From positions 1 to 28,840 of the forward strand of contig NZ_WOEI01000022.1 of NCBI RefSeq assembly GCF_009733925.1: 28,840 bases of DNA, given 5' to 3'. Origin of the DNA: Streptobacillus canis. Its GTDB lineage: Bacteria > Fusobacteriota > Fusobacteriia > Fusobacteriales > Leptotrichiaceae. Below, piece after piece: positions 1 through 6,551 of the stretch. The position numbers and the translations under genes are program-made. The first letter of the stretch is position 1. Each line of letters begins with the position of its first letter. The notes beneath the pieces are model-generated. The model searched no databases. It saw only the letters and a list, made by a program, of their open reading frames with translations, and was not told the origin of the DNA.

Positions 1-177
1 TTAATTTATGTAGCGCAGTTGAATCAAATAGATTAGCAAATATTTTAAGATAATTGGAAAGAACAGACAGTAAATTTATATAAATATAAAATAGACAATG
101 GAGTTGTTGAGGTTAGTAATAATAAAATAAAGGTAATAAAAACAGTAAATTTTGAAATAAAAAAAATGAAAATCTAA
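1..177 (+). pseudogene. 3' remnant of an unidentified coding sequence, frame broken near position 50
   Basis: The left edge carries what looks like the tail of a gene. One frame is open from position 3 to a stop at 51-53 and reads AVESNRLANILR near its end. A second frame, open from 49 to the stop at 175-177, continues sensibly with DNWKEQTVNLYKYKI and then a lysine-rich end. Joining the two needs one frame change near position 50. I do not recognise the family. Because the window starts inside it, it could be the end of a longer gene, but the break suggests decay, like other genes in this island. Confidence 0.3.
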
Positions 178-332
178 AAAACTTATTCACGTAATAGATA
201 GTTAAAAGTTTTAATAATTAATATAAATGACATAAATATTTAATTAAAAAGAAGTGTAATAAAAAAGAAAAATTTGTATAGAAAGGTGAAATATAATAAA
301 GTTAATTTTTAACGATATTATTAAAATATTAT
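178..332. other. AT-rich spacer with no recognisable gene
   Basis: This spacer is almost pure A/T and has stops in all frames. It holds an SD-like AAAGGTG at about 282-288, but no start codon follows at a useful distance. I see no convincing promoter or terminator here. The gene beginning at 333 lacks a clear ribosome binding site. Confidence 0.4.
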
Positions 333-1025
333 ATGAAAATAAAAAATGTGTATAATGTTCTAATTTTTATTATTTCTTTAGTTATTATTTTTAATTTATT
401 TAATCAATTTACATATTTTAATAATAAAAATAGATTTTTAAAAACTTTAAATGATAGAGGAATAGTAGTAAAAAAAGAAGAAGTAGAATATGAAAAATAT
501 AGAGTGTTTTTAAGAAATACGGATGTATTTATTATTAGGAATCAAAAATATGGGGAAATATATGAAACTTTTGTAGATGATGAAATAAGAGAATATTATA
601 AAAATAATAAAAAATTTGCTTTATTTCTTGAAAAGATTCTAAGAAAAAATATAGAAAAAGAATATATACACTCTAACTATAATTTAAATGAATTAGATAA
701 AAATAAGTTTAACATTAAAGTAGTGTATATATATAAATGTTTAGATGAATTTGAATATTATACTGGGGAAATATCAAAAGATAAAAATGGATTATATAAA
801 TTTAATAACAAAGAAAATTTTTGTATAATTGACAAATTCAAAAAACTAAATAAAGAAAAAATTGAGTTAGAAAAAATAGATTTTAATTTAATAAATAAAA
901 GTAATTTAGTTAAGGCTTTTGTAATAACTGTAATAGATGAAAAAATAAAAGAAGAGGATTTAATAAATTTGAATAATAATTTATCAAAAAGATACAAGGA
1001 TGATATATTTATATTTGTTTTATAA
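333..1025 (+). CDS. Membrane-anchored hypothetical protein, divergent member of the island's anchored family
   Basis: The 230-residue product has one N-terminal hydrophobic segment at about residues 8-25, then a charged, Lys/Asn/Ile-rich domain that should lie outside the cytoplasmic membrane. No family is recognised. Its layout matches three neighbours (1239-2105, 3349-4287, 5264-6124): anchor, a short LK..GI..KK element (residues 36-48), a middle alpha/beta region, and an ending of the form RYKDDIFIFVL that mirrors WYNKDTFDFII and YHNKETYRFAV in the neighbours. I infer shared ancestry, but identity is low and alignment is needed. No good Shine-Dalgarno sequence precedes the ATG, so expression is uncertain. 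A role as an envelope immunity-like protein is inferred from context only. Confidence 0.6.
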   Translation: MKIKNVYNVLIFIISLVIIFNLFNQFTYFNNKNRFLKTLNDRGIVVKKEEVEYEKYRVFLRNTDVFIIRNQKYGEIYETFVDDEIREYYKNNKKFALFLEKILRKNIEKEYIHSNYNLNELDKNKFNIKVVYIYKCLDEFEYYTGEISKDKNGLYKFNNKENFCIIDKFKKLNKEKIELEKIDFNLINKSNLVKAFVITVIDEKIKEEDLINLNNNLSKRYKDDIFIFVL

Positions 1026-1048
1026 TACATATAATTGAAAATAATTAT

Positions 1049-1216
1049 ATGGGTTTTAAAAATAATGTAAATCAAATGTTTGTTCATGAGCATAAATATG
1101 CTTTTGATGAACCAAATATGAATTTTTTTTTGGAAAAAAGAATATATTATAAACATTTAATTGAGACCAATAAAACAGTACATTTTTTAGGTATTGTCAA
1201 CGAAAAGTATATATAA
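1049..1216 (+). CDS. Small ORF, 55 residues, function unknown, possibly a remnant
   Basis: An ATG at 1049 opens a 55-codon frame ending at 1214-1216. The product is aromatic- and His-rich and includes FVHEHKYAFDEPNMNFFLEK and RIYYKHLIE. Its composition looks more like real protein than the surrounding spacer, since it has His, Pro, Glu and Met instead of only Lys/Asn/Ile. The frame is also open upstream of the ATG, back to near 1022, and there is no ribosome binding site. It may therefore be the 3' remnant of a longer gene. It sits 24 bases after one anchored-protein gene and 22 bases before the next. Function is unknown. Confidence 0.3.
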   Translation: MGFKNNVNQMFVHEHKYAFDEPNMNFFLEKRIYYKHLIETNKTVHFLGIVNEKYI

Positions 1217-1238
1217 ATATATATTAAGGGGTGAAAAA

Positions 1239-2105
1239 ATGAAAAAAATAATATTAGCTTTAATTATTTTGTTAATATTATCAACATGTAGTATTATAGT
1301 TAAAAATACTATAAGTGGATTATTCTTTTTCCCATATTATTATATTTTATTAAATCCCAAAGATTTTAAAGAAGAAAATAGAATTAAAAAAGAAGAAATA
1401 TTGAATAATTATAAAGAAAATAAGAATATTATTTTACCAGAAGATTTATTTGATATTAAATATTATGATACTCTTTCAGATGAAAATAACAATAATTATA
1501 ATATAATATATAGAAATGATATTACTTTAAGAACAGATATTATAAAAATAAATAATAATATTGTAAATGATGATTTTTTAATTCATAAAATAGGAGAAAA
1601 AGAATATATAATTAACAAATATTTTTTTGATAAAAATAAAGGGAATGATTTTTCTAAAATAGAAGAATATATAGAAAAAAATAAAAATGAAATATATAAG
1701 GCATTATTAGGAGATGAATGGAGAAAAGGTAGAAAAATATTTTTTGAAATAGAAATTTTATATAAAATTGATAATAAAAATTTTTATTGGGATAATAAAA
1801 AAATTAGTATAAAAGATCATGAAATATATGAAAGTCAAAAACTTGATTTAATAAATTATGTTGAAGAAAATGAGAAAAAATTTTTTGATAAAAAAACAAA
1901 ATATGAAGAAATAGATTGGACTTCATATATAAACTTTATGAAGAGTTATCCAGTTTTAAGAATGTATATTGAATATGAGAATAGTTCTGGGAATATAGAA
2001 ATTTTAGAAATCAATTCAAATTTTGAAAAATATGAAGAATTAGTTGAAATTTATAGAAAAATTGAAAAGTGGTATAATAAAGATACTTTTGATTTTATTA
2101 TATAA
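1239..2105 (+). CDS. Putative lipoprotein of the island's anchored-protein family
   Basis: The start at 1239 is preferred over an in-frame ATG at 1194 because AAGGGG at about 1227-1232 lies at good spacing and the product then begins with a lipoprotein-like signal: MKK, a hydrophobic stretch, then LSTC with Cys at residue 17. The mature part would be tethered to an envelope membrane. The 288-residue product shares three blocks with the genes at 3349 and 5264: KNKGNDFS (mid-protein), FFDKKTKYEEIDWTSYI, and a terminal WYNKDTFDFII. No known family is recognised. The gene lies directly upstream of a decayed lipase-fold gene. A protective role against such a toxin is possible but is inference. Confidence 0.7.
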   Translation: MKKIILALIILLILSTCSIIVKNTISGLFFFPYYYILLNPKDFKEENRIKKEEILNNYKENKNIILPEDLFDIKYYDTLSDENNNNYNIIYRNDITLRTDIIKINNNIVNDDFLIHKIGEKEYIINKYFFDKNKGNDFSKIEEYIEKNKNEIYKALLGDEWRKGRKIFFEIEILYKIDNKNFYWDNKKISIKDHEIYESQKLDLINYVEENEKKFFDKKTKYEEIDWTSYINFMKSYPVLRMYIEYENSSGNIEILEINSNFEKYEELVEIYRKIEKWYNKDTFDFII

Positions 2106-2300
2106 TAATTTTATAAATAATATAATGAATGCAAAGACTATAATTTATATATTTAATATGATATGAGTATAGTAGAAAACGGGAAATTAAAACAGTCGTT
2201 TTAAAATTAGAACTAAATTACAATAAAGAAATATTTTATTTTAGATACTGGCTATAAAAATATTGAATATACTTAAGATAAAGAAAAATAAAAATATTAG
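2106..2300. other. Degenerate non-coding stretch upstream of the broken lipase-fold gene
   Basis: No frame stays open here. Short islands of plausible coding text appear, such as DTGYKNIEYT ending at a stop near 2273, as expected if a longer upstream coding sequence has decayed into the lipase-fold remnant. A weak AAAACG/CGTTTT pairing around 2176-2202 has a long loop and no T-run, so I do not call it a terminator. Confidence 0.4.
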
Positions 2301-3334
2301 AAGAAAAATGAGAAATTTGATGAAAAAGAAACTTTATCAGAATTTATTTCACAACTGAATACTGTGTATTTACCTATAGACATAAAAGGATATGCATCAA
2401 AACAATTGGAAAGGATAGCTAAAGCTAGTTATATTATTAATGAAGAAAGGGACGAAAAATATAAGGATATATATATAATAACAGATGAATTAAAAATAAA
2501 TGCCAAAATAATAGACCCCTTTCAGGATTAGAAGGAGATATATTTAAAACTCCAAAAGGAGAATACATAGTTTCGTTTAAAGGTACAAATGAACTGAGAG
2601 GAATCTTAGAAGATATTGGATTAATAGATGGAGTTAATAGACAATATGAACAGGCATATTTAAAATTGAGTGAAGAATTAAAAAAATCAGACTATAAAGG
2701 TAAAGTAGTATTAATTGTTGGACATTCTTTAGGTGGTGGTGTTGCTAGATATGTAACAAAAAGAATCCCTAATACACAAGCCATGGTTTTTGATCCTGCA
2801 CCGAGTATATCTATAGAATTAGAATATGATATGAGGAAAAATAAAATGTTAAATAATGATCTGATTCCAAATATTGAGGGGAAAAATAATGTATTTGATG
2901 TTAATTTAAGAAATGGGTATTTTAATAAGAAAAAATCAAGGAATGATAATAGTGGATATAGAGATGTATCGGCAGTTATACCAAATAATGGATTATTAAA
3001 CTATATATCTAAAAATAAAAAAGAAGAAAATATTGCTAAATTTATAATAGGATTAGCAGTAAATGAAGAAGTTTTAGCATATGAGAATCATACTAATGAA
3101 TATCTTGCAAAAAAGGAAGAACTTGAAAAAATAAGGGTAGTTAGAGAATACAAAGAATTGTTAGGTAAGATATTAAAAAAATCTAGAAATGAAAAAGATT
3201 ATAAAAGATATAATGAATTGAAAAAAAATCTAAAAGTACAGGAATATATAGAAAATGAAGGCTTTATAAAAAAGAAAATTGGAGAACACAATATAGGACC
3301 TGTGAAAGATAATATAGATAAATTTACAGATTAA
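2301..3334 (+). pseudogene. Frameshifted lipase-fold (alpha/beta-hydrolase, class 3 lipase-like) gene, possible toxin domain
   Basis: Two overlapping frames encode one protein. The first runs from 2301 to a stop at 2529-2531. The second is open from about 2489 to 3334. Joining them near 2516-2519 restores IDPLSGLEGDIF, then EYIVSFKGTNE, the beta-strand typical of class 3 lipases. Downstream are the nucleophile elbow GHSLGGG (Ser codon at about 2726), VFDPAPS with a candidate acid residue, and NHTNEYL, which resembles the catalytic-His element of this fold. The full triad therefore survives although the frame is broken. One extra C in the run at 2516-2519 would repair it. A stop at 2298 and no start codon mean the 5' part is also gone. 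The C-terminus is a charged, probably helical segment. Lipase-fold domains are known as C-terminal effector domains of polymorphic toxins; that role here is inferred from neighbours. An ATG at 2666 could give a truncated product that keeps the Ser elbow. Confidence 0.65.
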
Positions 3335-3348
3335 AGGAAGATGATCAA

Positions 3349-4287
3349 ATGATTGATACAATAATAGGATTTATTTTAAAATTAATAAAAAATATATTTT
3401 TAGGATTTATTGGATTGATATTACTTTTAATATTAATAAGATCATGTAATGTATGGATAGTAAATCCATATAAATTAAAAACAGAAGTAATAGAAGAATA
3501 TAAAGAAAAAAATATTCTATTAAAAAGATGGGATATAGGAACAGGATTTAATAGAGGATTTATTACAACATCTTCTGCAGGGTCTACTTATTGGTTTGAA
3601 ATTATAAATCCTAAACAATTTAAAAATAAACTATTTGATATAGAAGATAATAAATATGGAAGTTATCCATTGAGAGGAAGTAGCCAATACTATTTACCTA
3701 ATCTTGTATATAATGGGCAAGTTAACTATGTAATAAAAGATTTAATAAATGATAAAAATAAGGGTAATGATTTTAGTGAAATTAAAAAAATAGTAGAAAG
3801 AAATAAAGAAGAAATATTAGATAAAGGGTTTTACCACAGAAAAGAAGATTATGATATGATAAAAAATAGAAAATTTCGTTTTATTGTAAGAATATTAACA
3901 CCTACTGATGAAGTATATGAAGGAAAAAAAGTTTATAAAGGAGAATATGGTTATTATATTTTAAATGAAGATAAAACTATATTGACGGAAGTATTATACT
4001 TAGGACTAAAATATAAAGAACCAGAAAAATATTTTGATAAAATGACGAGATATAAAGAAATAAATTGGGAAGAATATATAAATAAAAATGGAAATTTAAT
4101 ATTTTTGATACCAGCAGAAAGACTTGATGAAATTAATTTTGGAGCTAAAGAATTTTATGAAGATGATGATATAGAAGATAGAAAAAGTGTAGAATATTTT
4201 TTAAATTTATTTAAAGAATTTGAAAAATACCATAATAAAGAAACATATAGATTTGCAGTTTTAAAAAGAATAATAAATGAAAAATAA
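3349..4287 (+). CDS. Membrane- or lipid-anchored hypothetical protein, anchored-family member
   Basis: The 312-residue product begins with an amphipathic stretch and a long hydrophobic segment (residues 5-31) ending in IRSC, an imperfect lipobox with Cys at residue 33. It may be a lipoprotein or a single-pass membrane protein. AAAGGAAG lies 8 bases before the ATG. It shares with its paralogs DKNKGNDFSEIKK, YFDKMTRYKEINWEEYI and a near-terminal FEKYHNKETYRFAV. It starts 14 bases after the broken lipase-fold gene, which is the position an immunity gene would occupy after its toxin. The coupling and the family's envelope location fit protection against a periplasmic lipase, but no direct evidence is available. 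The family itself is not recognised. Confidence 0.7.
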   Translation: MIDTIIGFILKLIKNIFLGFIGLILLLILIRSCNVWIVNPYKLKTEVIEEYKEKNILLKRWDIGTGFNRGFITTSSAGSTYWFEIINPKQFKNKLFDIEDNKYGSYPLRGSSQYYLPNLVYNGQVNYVIKDLINDKNKGNDFSEIKKIVERNKEEILDKGFYHRKEDYDMIKNRKFRFIVRILTPTDEVYEGKKVYKGEYGYYILNEDKTILTEVLYLGLKYKEPEKYFDKMTRYKEINWEEYINKNGNLIFLIPAERLDEINFGAKEFYEDDDIEDRKSVEYFLNLFKEFEKYHNKETYRFAVLKRIINEK

Positions 4288-4300
4288 AGGTGGAATAATT

Positions 4301-4831
4301 ATGAAAAAGAGAATAATACTTCTAATAGCAATTATGATAAATATAATTAGTTTTAGTGAAGTAATGAGAGTAACTTTTATAGAAAAAAATAGTGAAATAG
4401 AAAGATTCTCAACCGAAAATGAAGAGTTTTCAGATGAATTTGATTTGATAGTTCCTGAAATAAGGACAAAAGATGATGGAAAACCTAAATTGGTAATAAG
4501 ATTTTTACAAAAAGAGAAAATAAATAATTTTAATAAGATAGAGATAGTGAATGATAAAGAAGAAATTAAGTATAATTTTACAGATAACGATATTAAAATT
4601 ACATTTACAGATGAAGATAAAGTAGCAAGATTTGTTGAAAAAGAAATAGCTTTAAATGATATTCAAAAATTATTTGAGATGTCTTTAGAAAAAGAAAAAA
4701 TTAGAATAAAATTTATAAATGAAAAAAATGATATAATTTTAAAAGAAATAAGTGATATAGAAAAAGAAATATTAAAAATAACCCTTTTAAACTATATTTA
4801 TAAACTAAATAATATAAATGGTACATTATGA
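4301..4831 (+). CDS. Small secreted hypothetical protein
   Basis: The start at 4301 is chosen over the in-frame ATG at 4277 because AAAGGTGG precedes it and the product then opens with a standard signal peptide, MKKRIILLIAIMINIISFS, with cleavage likely before EV. The mature protein, about 157 residues, is acidic and lysine-rich with alternating beta-like patterns and no recognised domain. It follows the anchored-protein gene with 13 bases between them, so co-transcription is likely. Its stop overlaps the start of the first TpsB fragment as ATGA (4828-4831), which implies translational coupling before the downstream gene was truncated. Function is unknown. Confidence 0.6.
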   Translation: MKKRIILLIAIMINIISFSEVMRVTFIEKNSEIERFSTENEEFSDEFDLIVPEIRTKDDGKPKLVIRFLQKEKINNFNKIEIVNDKEEIKYNFTDNDIKITFTDEDKVARFVEKEIALNDIQKLFEMSLEKEKIRIKFINEKNDIILKEISDIEKEILKITLLNYIYKLNNINGTL

Positions 4832-4984
4832 AAAAACTAATAACACTAACCCTTATACCCTTTATTATGCAAGCCATAGAAATAGATAGAATAATATACA
4901 AGGGAAAAGAAGAAAGCTTAGCTGTAAGTTTAAATAGTGATTTAAAAAGTGGTAAGTCCTTAGATGTATCAAAAATAGATGAAT
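4828..4984 (+). repeat. 157-bp direct repeat, copy 1
   Basis: This segment is repeated at 6121-6277 with two visible substitutions. The match begins precisely at the ATG of both TpsB fragments and ends at GATGAAT. The copies lie 1293 bp apart in the same orientation, so homologous recombination between them could remove or duplicate the 5061-6124 genes. Confidence 0.85.
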
Positions 4985-4986
4985 AG
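4828..4986 (+). pseudogene. Truncated TpsB (FhaC/ShlB/CdiB-type) transporter, first copy, 52 codons
   Basis: The ATG lies in an ATGA overlap with the preceding stop. The 52-residue reading starts with signal peptide MKKLITLTLIPFIMQA and enters a POTRA-like segment (IDRIIYKGKEESL, then SGKSLDVSKIDE) before a TAG at 4984. It matches the second copy at 6121 for 157 bp with only two differences (positions 4876 and about 4903), then diverges exactly where it stops. TpsB proteins are outer-membrane beta-barrels that export large TpsA/CdiA exoproteins; the barrel is absent here. It is a gene relic cut off by recombination or deletion. Confidence 0.6.
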
Positions 4987-5051
4987 GAGTAAATAAAAAA
5001 ACAGGAGAAATAATATTTGTTCCTTTAAAAGTAAATAATAAAATTAAATAG
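4986..5051 (+). pseudogene. 21-codon C-terminal remnant fused at a deletion junction
   Basis: Immediately after the TpsB fragment, in another frame, the text reads GVNKKTGEIIFVPLKVNNKI and ends at TAG 5049-5051. It looks like the very end of a secreted or toxin-like protein. A ribosome binding site for the next small gene (GAGGTG at 5051-5056) follows at once, which is the normal spacing between a toxin gene end and its partner. I infer that a deletion joined the start of tpsB to the end of its partner exoprotein gene. Confidence 0.35.
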
Positions 5052-5060
5052 AGGTGTAAG

Positions 5061-5289
5061 ATGTTAGTTAATGAAAAAATAAGAGAAGAAAGAATTGATT
5101 TAGTAATAGATAATTTAAATTGTGCAATAAAATATTAAGAAGAAAGATTAAAAGGGATATTAAATAAAGAGTCTTTATCAATTATAGGATTTGTTGGAGA
5201 TAGATATATATTATAATTCAGAAAAATTTGATAATGATTTTAATAATCAATTAATTAAAAGCAATGAATATGAAAGGATATATAAATAG
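5061..5289 (+). pseudogene. Broken small gene with in-frame stop and frameshift
   Basis: GAGGTG lies 4-5 bases before ATG 5061. The frame reads MLVNEKIREERIDLVIDNLN, meets TAA at 5136-5138, continues with EERLKGILNKESLSIIGFVG to a second stop at 5214, and resumes one frame over as YYNSEKFDNDFNNQLIKSNE to TAG at 5287-5289. Removing the first stop and one base in the TA-rich stretch near 5200-5213 gives a product of about 75 residues. It may be a small immunity-like or accessory gene. The family is unrecognised and a functional product is unlikely. Its end overlaps the start of the next gene. Confidence 0.4.
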
Positions 5290-6124
5290 AATGGAAAGAG
5301 GATGTAAATCAGTTTTTACTGGTTGTTTATCAGTGTTTATTGTAATATTTTTATTTTTTGTTGGAGCATGTGTAAGAATAAATTCAGAAGGTGCAATGAA
5401 AGATCATTTAAAAAAATGGGGAATTTTAATTAAAAGAAGGACGATAGATTTAGAGACCTTTTATATGATAGGGTCTGGTCCAAATGAAATAACCTATATG
5501 AGAATATATCCATATTCAAGAAGTAAAAGTAAATATATAAATATAAAATGGGATATACTTGTACCTGTTACTTCTTTTGGATACGGTGTTGGAGATCAAA
5601 TTTTAAGTGATGGGTATAAATTTTATGTATTAAATGATTTAATATTTAATAAAGAAAAGGGAAATGACTTTAGAGGGATGGAAAAAATATTAGATGAGTA
5701 TAGTGAAAAATATAGAGTATTTGCTGGTGCTTGGATAGAAAACTATGGTTATTTAAAGCAATTATATACACCAAAAGAAAAAAAAGTTTATCAATATTTT
5801 AGGGAGAATGGAGAGTTAGTATCTAAAGAGGTTTCTATGACATGGGAAGAGTTTAATGAAAAAGAAGGAGAAAATGAAAAAAAATACTATAAATTATATA
5901 GTGAATACTTTAAAGAACCTAAACAATTTGAAACAATGAATTGGGATGAATATGCGGAAACATTTGCATATTTCCCAAGATTATATATAGTTTTAAAGTG
6001 TAAAGAATGTGATTTAAGTAATAAGGAAGAAATAGAAAAAGAGGTATATGAAAGAATAAAGAAATATCATAATCCTAAGACATATAGGCTTGAGGTATAT
6101 GTAGAAAAGGAAACTGGAGAATGA
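5264..6124 (+). CDS. Putative lipoprotein of the island's anchored-protein family
   Basis: The product has up to 286 residues. Its N-terminus has a charged region, a hydrophobic segment (about residues 17-34) and FVGAC, a convincing lipobox with Cys at residue 36. Starts at 5264, 5270 or 5291 are all possible. The 5291 ATG has an AAAGGA about 12 bases upstream and would give a typical-length signal, while none has an ideal ribosome binding site. Shared family blocks are NKEKGNDFRGMEKI, FETMNWDEYAETF and the near-terminal YHNPKTYRLEV. Compared with the paralogs it is richer in Trp, Gly and Cys, including a KCKEC pair near residues 246-249. Its TGA overlaps the start of the second TpsB fragment (ATGA at 6121-6124), so the two were probably translationally coupled. 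Function is unknown; an envelope immunity role is inferred. Confidence 0.68.
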   Translation: MNMKGYINRMERGCKSVFTGCLSVFIVIFLFFVGACVRINSEGAMKDHLKKWGILIKRRTIDLETFYMIGSGPNEITYMRIYPYSRSKSKYINIKWDILVPVTSFGYGVGDQILSDGYKFYVLNDLIFNKEKGNDFRGMEKILDEYSEKYRVFAGAWIENYGYLKQLYTPKEKKVYQYFRENGELVSKEVSMTWEEFNEKEGENEKKYYKLYSEYFKEPKQFETMNWDEYAETFAYFPRLYIVLKCKECDLSNKEEIEKEVYERIKKYHNPKTYRLEVYVEKETGE

Positions 6125-6277
6125 AAAAACTAATAACACTAACCCTTATACCCTTTATTATGCAAGCCACAGAAATAGATAGAATAATATACAATGGAAA
6201 AGAAGAAAGCTTAGCTGTAAGTTTAAATAGTGATTTAAAAAGTGGTAAGTCCTTAGATGTATCAAAAATAGATGAAT
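6121..6277 (+). repeat. 157-bp direct repeat, copy 2
   Basis: Second copy of the 4828-4984 segment, covering the signal peptide and the first part of the POTRA-like region of a TpsB gene. This copy continues into genuine POTRA sequence after the repeat ends, so it is closer to the ancestral gene. Confidence 0.85.
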
Positions 6278-6408
6278 TAGTATCTAACTTTAAATATGTT
6301 AAAAGTAATAATATAGATGTTAAGATAGAACCATCTAATATAGAAGATAAATCAAATATAGTAATAACTAATAAAAATTGTAATCATAATTGTTTATATA
6401 AGGGATAA
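6121..6408 (+). CDS. Truncated TpsB (FhaC/ShlB/CdiB-type) transporter, signal peptide plus one POTRA-like domain
   Basis: The 95-residue ORF has a signal peptide (residues 1-16) followed directly by a POTRA-like domain (about 18-86). The order matches the second POTRA of ShlB/FhaC proteins: a strand ending in NGK, SLDVSKIDELVSNF where those proteins have LNVFDIDQAI, then a strand pair of the type NIDVKIEPS and SNIVITNK. TpsB proteins usually exceed 500 residues with two POTRA domains and a 16-strand barrel. POTRA1 and the barrel are both missing here. The ORF ends in NHNCLYKG, unlike the family, followed by a terminator. It is best read as a gene relic that may still be translated from its ATGA coupling and AAGGAAACTGGAG upstream sequence, but it could not export anything alone. 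Confidence 0.6.
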   Translation: MKKLITLTLIPFIMQATEIDRIIYNGKEESLAVSLNSDLKSGKSLDVSKIDELVSNFKYVKSNNIDVKIEPSNIEDKSNIVITNKNCNHNCLYKG

Positions 6409-6446
6409 AAAATAAAAAGAGAAAATTTAAAAAAATAAAATAAATA

Positions 6447-6479
6447 GATACTTTTAAAAATAAAAGTATCATTTTTTTT
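6447..6479 (+). terminator. Rho-independent terminator closing the accessory island
   Basis: A perfect 10-bp stem, GATACTTTTA (6447-6456) with TAAAAGTATC (6461-6470), has a four-A loop and is followed by A and eight T (6472-6479). It isolates the accessory genes from the PTS operon. Confidence 0.85.
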
Positions 6480-6503
6480 CATTTTTATGAAAAATATTAA
6501 ATC

Positions 6504-6532
6504 TTGGTATTTGAAAAGAATCAAGGTATATT
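6504..6532 (+). promoter_or_regulatory. Candidate promoter of the PTS/transketolase operon
   Basis: TTGGTA (6504-6509) and TATATT (6527-6532) are separated by 17 bases, and the expected start would lie just upstream of the AAGGAG at 6540-6545. Two similar 11-mers, AATCTTGGTAT (6500-6510) and AATCAAGGTAT (6519-6529), overlap the -35 and -10 elements with a 19-base period and could be activator or repressor half sites. Confidence 0.45.
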
Positions 6533-6551
6533 TTAGTATAAGGAGACGATT

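Noticed and set aside
758..1156. 132-codon minus-strand ORF over the first anchored gene
   Set aside because: It is a shadow of the plus-strand gene in AT-rich sequence, with Ile/Phe/Leu-rich text, no ribosome binding site and no family resemblance.
2176..2202. Possible terminator hairpin AAAACG/CGTTTT
   Set aside because: The loop is long, only six pairs form and no T-run follows.
2489..2531. Programmed ribosomal frameshift in the lipase-fold gene
   Set aside because: The site GACCCCTTTC is not a standard slippery heptamer, there is no clear downstream stimulator, and the 5' end is already decayed, so mutation is simpler.
4713..4901. 62-codon minus-strand ORF across 4301-4831 and the first TpsB fragment
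   Set aside because: Low-complexity hydrophobic text opposite supported plus-strand genes; no start signals.
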